A DNA stretch of 64,000 bases, taken from positions 2,482,501-2,546,500 of the forward strand of contig JALJCQ010000030.1 of assembly GCA_023091665.1 (NCBI GenBank), read 5' to 3'. A program made the position numbers and the translations under genes. Shown here piece after piece: positions 37,227 to 48,500 of this stretch. Each line of letters starts with the position of its first letter. Position 1 is the first letter of the stretch. The notes beneath the pieces were generated by a model. The model was not told where the DNA came from. It saw nothing but the letters and a program-made list of their open reading frames with translations, and ran no database searches. This DNA is from Pythium myriotylum. Taxonomy: Eukaryota > Oomycota > Peronosporomycetes > Pythiales > Pythiaceae.

Positions 37227-39735
37227 TCATAACAGCCGTCGAAAAGACAGCACATCGTAGCACGTGTCGCAGACACGTGATGGCTTCAGGAGCTGGAACT
37301 TTGGGATCGCGATCTTGTTGCTTGAGCAGTTATAGCACACAATACGTCCGCAATGGCGGCAGTGGTGCTTCCGCATAGCCACACGGAAGACAGCATGACA
37401 GGACGAGCACTGGTCGTCTGGGACCCACTCAGGTGCTCGCGACAGGTTTCGTAGCACAGGCACAAGAAGCACACCTTGGTTGGATGTCTCTGCGAGGTCA
37501 ACAACAGTACGGCCTGCGGCATCTTGGAGGTGAACGTGCGCACCAGCGATGACAAGGGCAACCGATACCTCTTCACTTGCTCGACCAACAGCCAGATGAA
37601 GTGGTGTGCTGCCGTCTAAACTTTGCGCGTGAATGTTGGCTCCGTGCTCAATCTACATATCCAATGTCTTCGTTAGCGCAACAATCTGGTGGGGTGAGAT
37701 ACAACGGGCGAGGACTTACGAATACATCGACGATCGAGGCTGGCCCGCTATGGTGGGAGCAGAAGAGGTGCAGCGGTGTGTATCCAAACCAGTTCGAGCG
37801 ATTTGGATCAGCACCGTTCTCGAGTAGAAGCTGCAGCATCTTTTGGCATCGTTCTGACGGTGACATGGCGGCGAGATGCAACGCTGTATTTCCCTTGTAA
37901 TCCTCTCTGTTGACGTCTGATATCGGCCTTTCTGTATTGTCCCCGACACCAGCGACAGCGTCAACCATTGAAGGCAATACATCCGCTGGAATCTGATCAG
38001 CGGAAGCCTCTAACGCATCACTTTTCTCTCTTGCTCGCTGCCTGAGAGAGAGCTCTCTCTCTTCATTCTCGTGAAGGAGGATGAGTGCAACTGCTGTATG
38101 CCCGTTTGCAGCCGCAACATGAAACGCGCTTTGACCTTGGTCGTCGAGCACACCTTGATCTGCACCATTATGAATGAGAAGGTTGACCACACCAACATCT
38201 CCAGTCGCAGCTGCAACGTGCAAAGCCGTCTGGCCTCTTCGATTTGGAATATCAGCGTTAGTCCGGAACTCACTTCTCAGCAAGACTGTGGCAGTCTCAA
38301 CGTTGCCGGCTCGGTGGAGCGGGGTGTTTCCTTCTTCGTCGGGCAGATTTGATGCGGCATTGTTTCTTAGTAGGAGCTCGACAATTTGAGCATGACCTTT
38401 CTTGCTTGCGATATGAAGAGGTGTCTGTCGTTTCCCATAGTCGACCAAAATTTCCTTGTCACCATCTTCGAGGGGGGATATCAAATTGACACTTTGAGAG
38501 TTGTGATCGATCAAAATCTGACAGTGAAGCAGGTTCCCACTCATGCAGGCGAGGAAAAGGAGAGGAATCTTGTCTGTCAAAAGGAAGTATGGCGCGTCGG
38601 CTTCGACAAGTAGGCGTCGAGTAATGAGTTCGTTTCCAGCCTTCAGTGCAGCTACAAGGGGTACATCTATCTCTTCGTCGTTCGTTTTGTCGAGGGATTC
38701 TCCGGTCCGAAGCAGTTCGTTCACGACCCGACCCAACTGGTATCGGATGGCAACAACAATAGGAGCGGTAGAACGTCGCCGTAATAGTTCGCATAAACAC
38801 TCCGTCGAGCACCGTATACCGGACTCCGACTTGACAAGCGGCTCGAACTGGTTGTCGGGAATGCCAACCAACTTGTCGATGCAGAGATCTTGGAGTTGTT
38901 GGAGTCCGGCAAGACATCTCCGAAGCCCTCTCGCTGCGTCCAAGTCGTTCCCTGAGTGGTCATTCGCAATTCCATTTTCAGCTGCACTAGTTGCATGCTG
39001 TGATCTAATGCTGGTCCGGAAGTGGGTTGCATTCGGCTTCGTGGCCAGCACAGCGTCGCAAAACACGAGTGTATCTAATACTCGTCGGAGGTGCTTCAAT
39101 TCTGCTCGATCTGAGATTGCATCTTCGATTGCGTTGTCACTCCCTAGATGCGACCGGTTGACGATCTCTGTGAGCTCGCGTACGCAGATTTCAACGAGGG
39201 ACGGTACGAGGTACACAAACGCCGCTTGGAGTAGCTCTCGCCAGAAGCGCTCCAGTTGCTCAGTCCCACCACCACCATTGCTCACCTCATCGGAGGAGTC
39301 AATCGTGATTTCGTTGCAGTACAAATACCGCAATAAGGTCGAAAATACGTGGAATGATGTGTCCTCGACGATGATTTTGATCGGGAAGCGAACTTGGCCT
39401 GGCACTTGACTGCTCTTTGACCGCTGCAGAGCCGACTGGAACGCCCCACTGCGCAGGGCCAACACTAATCGATGGGCTGGAAGTAGCCTCTGCTCGTTTG
39501 CGGACACTGCACCTGAGACTTGTGATGGGTACTCGCTCGCGGCGTCTCGGCCGTCTTTCGGGAACACGAACAGCACGTCGCTCAGGTGGTTGTTCGCGTA
39601 CAGACCGCGCAGCTCCAGCACGTCGTCCAGCAGCGCCTGGTCTCCGCCCGCCGGTCGTATTACGGTGGGACGTGCGGGCTTCTTCTTGGCCGCCACGCCC
39701 TCCGCCGCGTGGCCATTCTCGCCCTCGCCGCCCAT
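37227..39735 (-). CDS. ANKFY1-like: BTB-ankyrin-FYVE protein, Rabankyrin-5/ANKFY1-like
   Basis: Two exons (37720-39735, 37227-37652; intron 67 nt with a GCTAACG branch box) encode 813 residues. Order: BTB/POZ (about 45-165; NNHLSDVLFVFPKDGR, LPAHRLVLALRSGAFQSAL); ankyrin repeats (about 340-720; QTPLHIASKKGHAQIVELL, GQTALHVAAATGDVGVV, NTALHLAAMSP); and a C-terminal FYVE finger with the PI3P-binding RKHHCRHCG and paired Cys (QCSSCHAVF, VCDTC). The same domain order defines animal Rabankyrin-5, a PI3P and Rab5 effector in endosome fusion and macropinocytosis. This protein is shorter, with fewer ankyrin repeats than the animal one (about 1170 residues). Early-endosome action is inferred. Confidence 0.88.
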
Positions 39736-39899
39736 GATCCCGCAGTCGGAGGGTGTTCTTCGCCTTCAACCTCCGCTTGCAATTCATCTTTGAATCGCAG
39801 ACGTAACCAGGTTACGCGGTCGGATCTCCTTGGTTGTTCTGGAATCTTTCACTTGAGTGACGCCACCCCGCCAGAAACCAACCCACCCCCGCGACGACC
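39736..39899. promoter_or_regulatory. 164-bp bidirectional promoter with a 15-bp dyad
   Basis: The spacer separates the FYVE gene (minus) from CSE1L (plus). It holds a perfect inverted repeat, CGTAACC-A-GGTTACG, at 39802-39816. TTTCACTTG (39847-39855), about 45 bp before the CSE1L ATG, fits the oomycete initiator core. Confidence 0.5.
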
Positions 39900-42800
39900 A
39901 TGGCGACCGCCGTGGACCCGAACATGCTGCGCAGCTCGCTGCAGCAGACGCTCTCGCCCGACGCCGACACGCGCAAGGCCGCTGAGAGGTTCCTCGAGAC
40001 GGTCTCTGCGCAGCCGGGCTTCGTCGTGGCCATCCTGCAGCTGCTGGAGAGCCCCGGCGAGCGCCCCGAGGTGCGGCTCGCGGCCGCGCTGCTCTTCAAG
40101 AACTTCATCAAGCGCAGCTGGGACCCCGAAAAGGACAAGACTGTCGCGGCGCCCGATCGTGAGATCGTCAAGCAGCACATCGTGGAGCTCATGTGCCGCA
40201 TGCCCGACGCGATCCAGAAGCAGCTGATCGAGGCGCTCGTGACCATTGGCGAGTACGATTTCCCAGACAATTGGGAATCGCTGCTACCGCAGCTCGTGCA
40301 GAAGCTGCACACAGAGCAGGACTGGAAAGTGCGTAATGGCGTGCTGCTCACGGCGAACACGCTCTTCAAGCGATTCCGCCATGTCTTCCGCTCGGACAGT
40401 CTCTACGCCGAATTGAAGAAGTGCCTCGAGGCATTCCAGGTACAGCGGGCTGAGAGGTTGAACGTTTTTAGACAGAAGGTACTCACCCCCGTATTGGTTT
40501 ATGTCACCTTTAGGAACCGTTGTTGCTGCTTTTCAAGCAGACTGGTGTTGCGCTTCGCGCACCGGGCGTCCCGAAGGACCAACAAGTGCTCATGATGGGC
40601 GCGCTTCGTATCATGACGCGTATATTCTTCTCGCTGAACTGGCAGGACCTACCGGAGTACTTCGAAGATCATATTCAGGAGTGGATGTCCGAGTTCTTGA
40701 GCTACTTCGGCTACAACAACCCGGCATTGGTTGATAACGACAACGAAGACGAGCCAGACCCGATTGATGCTTTGCTCGTTGGCATCGCAGAGAACGTCAA
40801 CCTATACGCTGACAAGTATGACGAAGAATTCAAGCCATACCTAACCGATTTTACCAGTGTGAGTACCACCAGTCAGCCTCATGGAAACCAATCCATTGAC
40901 GAAATCTTGGCTATGTTATCATGCAGGTGTTCTGGAACTTGCTAGCAAACAGGGTTACGCTTCAGCCAAAACACGACGAGTTGGCTGCCAGATGCATGAA
41001 GTTCCTGACTTCAGTTTCGTCGAAAGCTATTCATCGAGACGTGTTTGATTCCCAAGATGTCCTCACCCAGATCTGTGGTATCGTCGTGAAGAACCTTCAG
41101 CTCCGCTCATCAGATGAGGAACTTTTTGAAGACAACCCAATGGACTACATTCGTCGGGATGTGGAAGGGTCGGACGGTGACAGTCGACGTAGCGCTGCTC
41201 GAGACCTCATTCGTGGACTTCTGAACACATTCAGTGAACAAGTGACGGCCATTTCAATGGCGTCTATTCAAACCCAACTTCAACAATACCGTCAAGATCC
41301 TTCTGCGAACTGGACATTGAAAGACGTTTCGGTATGTACACATTATCGCAGTCACTGAGAGTCCAGAATCTAATCATTCGTTTCTCTTCAGATAAACCTT
41401 GTGATTGCGATCTCCGCATTGAAGCAATCGCGCCTGCGAGGTGTCTCCGAAGTGAACCCCCGCGTGCCTCTCATGGAGTTCTTTATGAGTGAGGTCATTC
41501 CAGAGCTGTCCAACCCAGGAACCAACCCAATTCTCAAGGCTGACGCGATCAAATTTGTGTCTACATTCCGTAACCAGTTACCAGTCGACGCAATGGAGCA
41601 ACTGTTTACTCTGTTGCTGAACTGTCTTGAACCGCAGCAGTTTGTTGTGCATACATATGCAGCTGCTTGCCTCGAGCGTATCTTGACTGTGAAGGATGAT
41701 GGAGTCCTCCGATTTTCAAGTGCCCGACTGTTGCCGTACCTTAGCAAGTTGCTTGATCATCTCTTCAACATCCTCGAGAGTCCCAACTATCCCGAGAATG
41801 ACTACTTGATGCGATTGGTGATGCGCCTGGTGAACGTTTCCAAGCAAGATATTCTTCCGCTTGCCAACGTAGTCGTCGATCGGCTTACGCGGATATTAAA
41901 CCGAATTTGCGCAAACCCGAGTAACCCGACATTCAGTCACTACCTCTTCGAGGCTCTATCCGCACTCATTTTGAACGTATGCTCTGCGAACCCTGGTGCA
42001 ACCGAGAATTTTGAAGCACTGCTGTTCCCCCCATTTCAAAAGGTGCTCACAAACGATGTCGAGGCCTTGTCCCCGTATGTCTACCAAGTTCTAGCCCAGA
42101 TGTTGGAATTGCGTCCAAGTGGCGTGTCTGAAGCCTACACAAGTCTCTTCCCGGTTCTGCTCAATCCGATGGTTTGGGAACGGGTTAGCAATGCGCCAGC
42201 GATCGTGAAGCTTCTTGAGGTACTGATGTCGATTGATTACAGCTTACTATTGGGACTAATTCAGCGCCATGCTATAGGCATACATGCGCAAGGCGCCAGA
42301 AGTCGTTGCCAATTCTGTAACTGGCGTCCTCGGTGTTTTTCAGAAGTTAATTGTGTCCAGAACGACCGAGGTCAACGCGTTTTCTCTCCTCCGCGGTTTC
42401 TTCGCGGTTATGCCCCCCGCCTCGTATCAGAATTTCCTCAACGAGATCATCAAGATCTTGATGATTAGACTGCAGTCGCGGATGGCCGGACGTTCTCCAG
42501 TGGGATTTGCTGTAGAGCTGATTTACACGATTTCCGTGCTGATCGGCAAGCTTGGACCAGACGTCTTCATTAGCGCGCTCGAGTCTCTTCAGACAGGGTA
42601 GGTTTGGCCACGAGCAACTTAGTACTTTGTAACTTCAACTGCGATTCTGACAACTTGGCATGCTTTTCCAGAATGTTGAAGATGTTCACACAGAGTGTAT
42701 GGCTCGCAAACGCGACCAAAGTGCATGGCCGCAATGAGAAGAAGGCCACTGTGATTGGCTTGACAAGGCTTCTTTGTGAGTCTCAGTTTTGCCTCACGCA

Positions 42801-43194
42801 GCAAGACGTGTGGATCAGCGTTCTGGAGGCTGCTGTGAGCGTTCTGGAGGATGTTGAGGATTCAGGCTCGATCGTCAAAGATGCAGACGACGCCTTACTT
42901 GATCTCGAGCAGACTGGTTATGAGGCCGGCTTCTCCAAGTTACACTTCGCCTCTGTAGTTCCGACGGATACTTTGAGTGAATATCCGGCTCCAAAGAACT
43001 ACCTCGTGACGTCTCTCGCGAAACTGTCAAGCTCACAACCTGGAGTGGTAAGTGAGAGTAAACTAAGATCGTGTTGTTCGATACTAACGTAATACCTGCC
43101 TCTGATTTAGTACCCGGGGATTGTAAGCCAGAAGCCATCAGTCGCGCAAGCCTTGCAATCCTACTTCGTTCAGTATAACGCAACTTTTCACTAA
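39900..43194 (+). CDS. CSE1L: Exportin-2 (CSE1L/CAS), importin-alpha re-exporter
   Basis: Seven exons (39900-40439, 40514-40858, 40927-41331, 41392-42219, 42278-42597, 42672-43047, 43111-43194) give 965 residues; human CSE1L has 971. Introns are 58-74 nt, and the last contains ATACTAACG. The importin-beta N-terminal domain is clear (AERFLETVSAQPGFVVAILQ, LAAALLFKNFIKRSW), as is the family block EDNPMDYIRRDVEGSD followed by RRSAARDLIRGLL, and further HEAT repeats to the end. The protein exports importin-alpha from the nucleus with RanGTP so that import can cycle. Length, blocks and ends match throughout, so the model is likely complete. Confidence 0.95.
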
Positions 43195-43362
43195 GCTTGC
43201 GCTCTCGGGAATCGAAGGAGATTTTTTTAGAACACCCGACAGCTTGTTTGTTTGTTGTTTTGAGTTTACAGAGGGTTTGAGTGTGAGAGCTGGCGAAGAG
43301 CAATCCAATCCACAGGATGATACCTTGTCGCAAACGAAAGCAGAAAACCTCCGATTTCTAGT

Positions 43363-45112
43363 CTACTGAGGTGCGTTGTACATGTCAATAACTTCGTCTG
43401 ACATGGGACTGGACATCGTCCGACCAAACTCCGCCATTCCAAGATTCTTGGCTTGCATACGAGCGTCACAGCGCTCTGCATGGAGTCGCTGGAAGTAGGC
43501 CTCATCCACATCGCCCGTCACATAGATTCCGTCAAAGACCGATGAATCAAACTTCTGCAACGAAGGGTTCTCCTGCTTGACGCTTTCCTCAAGATCCTTC
43601 AGATCCTGGAAAATGACCCACTCGCAGCCGATCTCCTTGGCAATCTCCTCTTCCGTCTTCAGGTGCGCAATGAGTTCCTCGCGAGTTGGCATATCGATGC
43701 CGTACACGTTCGGATGACGAATCGCAGGTGCGGCAGAAGCAAAGTAGACGGCCTTCGCCCCGCTTTCCCGTGCGATCTGCACGATTTGACGCGAAGTTGT
43801 ACCGCGCACAATCGAGTCATCCACCAGGAGGACAACCTTATCCTGGAACTCAGACCGGATTGCGTTCAACTTCATGCGCACAGTTTTCTTGCGTGCAACC
43901 TGTCCTGGCATGATGAACGTGCGGGCAATGTATCGGTTCTTGACGAAGCCCTCACGGTAAGGGATGTTAAGACGGCGCGATGCTTCGAGGGCCGATGTAC
44001 GCGATGTATCAGGGATCGGAATGACCACGTCAATCCCGTGGTCGGGACGGAGACGCAAGATCTTCTCTGCGAGCTTGTGGCCCATGTTACGGCGTGCTTG
44101 GTAGACTGAAACACCGTCGATGAACGAGTCGGGACGAGCGAAGTAGACGTGTTCAAAGATGCAAGGCGAAAGTTGCGCGTGCTCGGCGCAAATTTTCGAG
44201 GAGAACTTGCCGCCCTGCTTGAGAAGAATCGCTTCGCCAGGAGCAAGATCGCCTGCATGACAGAAAAGAGCAGTTTAGTCGCGGTGAAATGAGCACTCGG
44301 AAAGTTGCGCGCCTTACGCTGCAGTTTGAACTCAAGTGTGTCGATTGCGACGCTCTCAGAAGCAACGGCGTAGTCCGTGCCGTACTGACTCTTGCGCGTG
44401 CCGTACACGAGTGGGCGAATTCCGTTTGGGTCGCGGAAAGCGATGATTCCGAAACCGTTGATGAGCGCCACGGCCGTGTAGCCACCGCGACAGCGCTTCA
44501 TGAGGCCGGAAATGGCGTCGAAGATGCTCTCTTCATCCAGCGTGTGGTGCACACGCTGAAGAAGCTCGTCGGCGAGAATATTCAGCAACAGTTCCGAGTC
44601 CTACGCGTCAACGACCCAGATTCAGTATTCTCGATGTTGCATACAGGAGCGCAGCGCGCACTTACCGAGTCGGTGTTGACGTGGCGGAAGTTGGTATTGG
44701 AGAGCTGGTCGATGAGCTCATGCGAGTTGGTGAGGTTGCCATTGTGCGCGAGCGCGACACCGTAGGGCGAGTTGGTGTAGAAGGGCTGCGCCTCGGAGCT
44801 CGTGGAGGAGCCAGCGGTCGGGTAACGGCAGTGGCCGATGCCCATGGGGCCGCGCAGGTTGATCATGTGGTTCTGCTTGAAGACGTCGCGCGCGAGGCCG
44901 TTGTCCTTGCGGAGGAAGAGGCGCTTGTTGTCGCACGTCATGATGCCCGCGGCGTCTGGAGGAGAGCGGTGAGCGACGCGAGGGCATGGACGTGGGCGGC
45001 GCGTGCATCACGCACCTTGGCCGCGGTGCTGCAGCACCGTGAGTCCATCGTAGAGCGACTGGTTGCAGTGCTCGTGCTTGTTGGCCAGCAGCACGGCGAT
45101 GATGCCACACAT
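43363..45112 (-). CDS. purF: Amidophosphoribosyltransferase (purine synthesis step 1)
   Basis: Four exons on the minus strand (45016-45112, 44666-44955, 44318-44600, 43363-44252) encode 519 residues, normal for PurF. The protein begins [12 protein letters not shown], so Cys2 is the glutaminase nucleophile after Met removal. The Ntn-hydrolase half has [18 protein letters not shown] and [10 protein letters not shown]. The PRPP half has [15 protein letters not shown] and [12 protein letters not shown]. It makes phosphoribosylamine from PRPP and glutamine in the cytosol. I see no leading propeptide. It is divergent from the multi-CNB gene across 471 bp. Confidence 0.95.
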
Positions 45113-45583
45113 GGGGAGCTGAGAGGAGGGAAGCACGTGCGGTCGACTCGGGAGATCCGCGGATGGCGGTGGTGGTGCCGCCGGCTGTCGACGACTGACT
45201 CAGTGGCACCACCACCGGTGGAAAAACCTCAAAACCTTCCCCACGTAACGGCACCGCACGGTGACTGTCTGCGCGGGATATATAAGACTACCCGCGCTGC
45301 CGTCGACATGAAGAGCATCTCAACGCAACGCTGCCGCTAGAGACGGCCGGAAGGACTGAAAGTAGCGAACGCGCACGATTGATCGCCGTTTCCACGCAGG
45401 AGGCGGCGGCAGCGGCGCCCGACAGCGCTCTGCGGTGCCGCCACCACTCGATTTCCGGTACCACTGTTTCGTCCGAGACGTTGGGGATGGGCTCGACACC
45501 ATCAGTCGAGCGTACTTAAACGGAACGATACAGTGCACCACTTCAACATCGGCTGCTGAAACGACCGACCCCCACGGGCCAAA
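45113..45583. promoter_or_regulatory. Divergent promoter region (purF / multi-CNB gene)
   Basis: The 471 bp carry no good ORF. Seen: a TGACTCA heptamer (45196-45202), 84 bp before the purF ATG; a perfect 10-bp palindrome CCACCGGTGG (45212-45221); and TATATAAG (45279-45286). TATA-type boxes are unusual in oomycete promoters, so the last may be chance. Confidence 0.4.
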
Positions 45584-48500
45584 ATGGAGAGAGCCGTGGA
45601 GTTGGCCCGCGCGCGGTGGCGCAAGATCCGCGCGGCGACGCTCGTCTTCGTGCTCTTCCGCCGCCGCGCCACCCACGGCGCCTCGGCCGCCCGCCACGCC
45701 ACGCGCCAGCCCAAGCGGACGCATACGAGCGTCTTCTTCGCCAAGCAATCGGTGCAGGCGGCCGCCGTGGCGGCGGCGTCCCCACAGGCCGCCAAGTGGT
45801 TCGAACAGAAGCTGCGCTTGTTTGAGAGGATCACGCGCAAGCCGTACGAGTGCAGTGGTGGGGAGCATTCGCCACTGACACGCCTGACCACGCCAAACGT
45901 GGTTGTAGGATCCAGAACAGAACCGATGTTGACGTCAAAATCTTGGTGCGTCTCATGTGCTATTGCGCGCCGATCTCAAGCTGATGCTGTGTCTCAGGTC
46001 GAGTTCATTCGCCACACGAAGTTCTTCCAGAACCTCACCAGTGCTTCCTTGGACGGTTCGTGTGCTCAAGACTCCCATTCACCGGTGAAGGTTCATTCAT
46101 ACTGTCATCGTGTCATCCCAAAGCACTAGGGCAGCACCTCCGCTTTCGGACTTGCCACGAAGGCCAGATCTTGCACCGTCAAGGAGACATGATTAGTGAT
46201 ACGTGCGGGCGATACATTGTTGTCAACGGCTCCCTCATGGTGTATAGGAACTCGCAGTACGCACAACGTGCGCGCGAAGGCGAAGACTATAGCGATTGGT
46301 TTCTCGCCAGCAACGCTAACGCTACGTACGACAGCGTTCGCTACGGCGACTGTATTGATACGTGCTCGATTGGTGACACTACTGGGGATGTAAGTTCGGG
46401 CGGGTCTTTCATCGTGGCGATCGATGGACCTAAGACTTGATTCTACGACCAGGATGCCACGCTGGGTCATTTGTTTCGCGAGCACACGGTAGTCGCACAA
46501 GTCAAGACGGGTGAGTAAGAGAGCTCGGTCGCTGTACATTTGTGCGATATTTTTGATAACTTTTGTTCAGTCGTTGCGTATGTCACACGAGCAGACTACA
46601 AATATATCATTCGATACAATATCGAGAACGAATCTCAACTGTTAGATACTGTGAAGGGGATCCTTACTCCGCCCAAGCCCACCAAGCACGATACCCCACA
46701 CTTCCGACCAACCAAAGACGGCACGGCTCAATCGTCTCCCTACGCATCACATCAAACCCACCTCTCTCCACAGCAGTCCCGAGCTCTATTGCGCTTTCTC
46801 AGTCGCTTTAAGTGCTTTAGAGTTCTGCCGTACCAGTTCTGCATGGAGTTGCTTCCCAGACTCGAACTATGCACAGTGAAGAGCGGTGAAGTGTTGTGTA
46901 CATCCAACGAAGATAAACCGTCAATGATCATGGTGCTGGACGGAAAGCTCTGCGTCCATACCGAGGAAAGCCATGAGACTCAGTCTCTGCGATTGTGCAA
47001 GGGCGAGCGCGCTAGAGCTTCCACAGCCATGATCAAATCGAGCAACAATGGCACGAGAGAATATCTCCCAGGATGTGAGGCAAGTAGTGCGGTTGAGTTT
47101 TCATTGCGTCCATCTTCGTTGCACATATGTTCGATGACCGGAGGAGACGCATTTGGCGAGCTGCTTTTCGCCAACTTTGACTACGCTCTTCAGGGAGCGA
47201 GTATATACCATCCTTTCTCTTCCACTGGGCAAACCTCGACTACGCTAGTTCGTATATATCGCCATGACTACGAGACAGTCATGCAAAGGTACCTTGCAAG
47301 TGGTGACTTCAACTTCGAATCCGTGTGCACGATGCTGTCGCAAACGCTTCCGCAAGATCGTACGGATGAGCAAGTGCTTTATGCTAAAACGTTTCTGCTG
47401 CATCGCTCAAGTGCGAGGCTTTTTTTTACTCAGATACCGTCTCGGATTCTCGATGGTGTGCTCCTCCACGCTCGAGTTGAACGTCATGAAGTCAATGAAG
47501 AAATCGAAGATTTTGTTCAACGGGAAGACGTATCTGTTGAGTTCATGAGAATAGTCCTTAATGGGTACATTGGGGTGTTCAAAGGAAGTCCCTCGCCGAA
47601 ACCACCTTGCCATTCTGGAGACGTGATCAATCCTGTAGCTCCCAAGACAGCAGTTCTACGTCGGTTCCAATCGCGACTTATCCGCGCCAACACACACGTC
47701 CTGGATACGAGCAGTGCCAAACAAGCGGGTCGGAGGGGATCTATTGTGAGGAGCCTGCCAACAATCTCGAAACCAGGGCTGCATGACTTCAGCGAAGATA
47801 TGAAGGCGGAGCTGACGGTGATTGATCCCGTTAGCATCTTGCCAAGTGGAGCTGCGTTTGGTCAACTCCAAATTCTCACTGGGCGAAGAAAGAGCCCGTA
47901 CGCTTATGCCGCGTTTACATCAGGTCCAGGGGCAATGGACGAGGCCCAATCAGATGGAAAACTATACGTCTATCTTCTCAGTATCCCTGCACCATTTGTT
48001 CTACTCTACCTATCGGCCTTAGATGGGGAGGTTGTCTACAATCCAACAAAGGCTCTGAAGAGACTTCAACACGAAAGCTTCAATATAACTCGGTCTGGGA
48101 CGTCGCCAACCTCGCTGATTCGGCAGTTACACTTGCCAAGTCTGCTTTCTTGTAGTTCGACATTTCGAGGGTTTCCGCACTATATTGCAGTTGCAATGAT
48201 AGAAGAAATGAGCATGGTTACCGTCGACACGCATCGTCTACTTTATGGTTGCGGAGAGGCGGTTGTTGTACTTTCTGGGTCTGTGAGAGTATTTAGTTAC
48301 TTCAACAAAATAAAGGCATCACGAGATCGGCGCGGTTCTATTCTCCACACTTCTGATGACAAGCGCCCCAAGCTCCCTCGCCGCATATCCCAAGAAACGG
48401 CAGAAGCGAAAGGAGAAGAGGCAACAAGAATTGATCCTATTGCGACTCGCTATAGGTTCGACAAACCTGCAGGTGATTCTGTCTTCTTGAGTGACTATAG

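Noticed and set aside
35837..39409. Long plus-strand ORFs at 35837-36655 and 38543-39409
   Set aside because: They lie opposite well-supported PDZ and BTB-ankyrin coding sequence and look compositionally unlike proteins.
45279..45286. TATATAAG as a TATA box
   Set aside because: It lies too far from either start (about 167 and 298 bp), and oomycete promoters rarely use TATA boxes.
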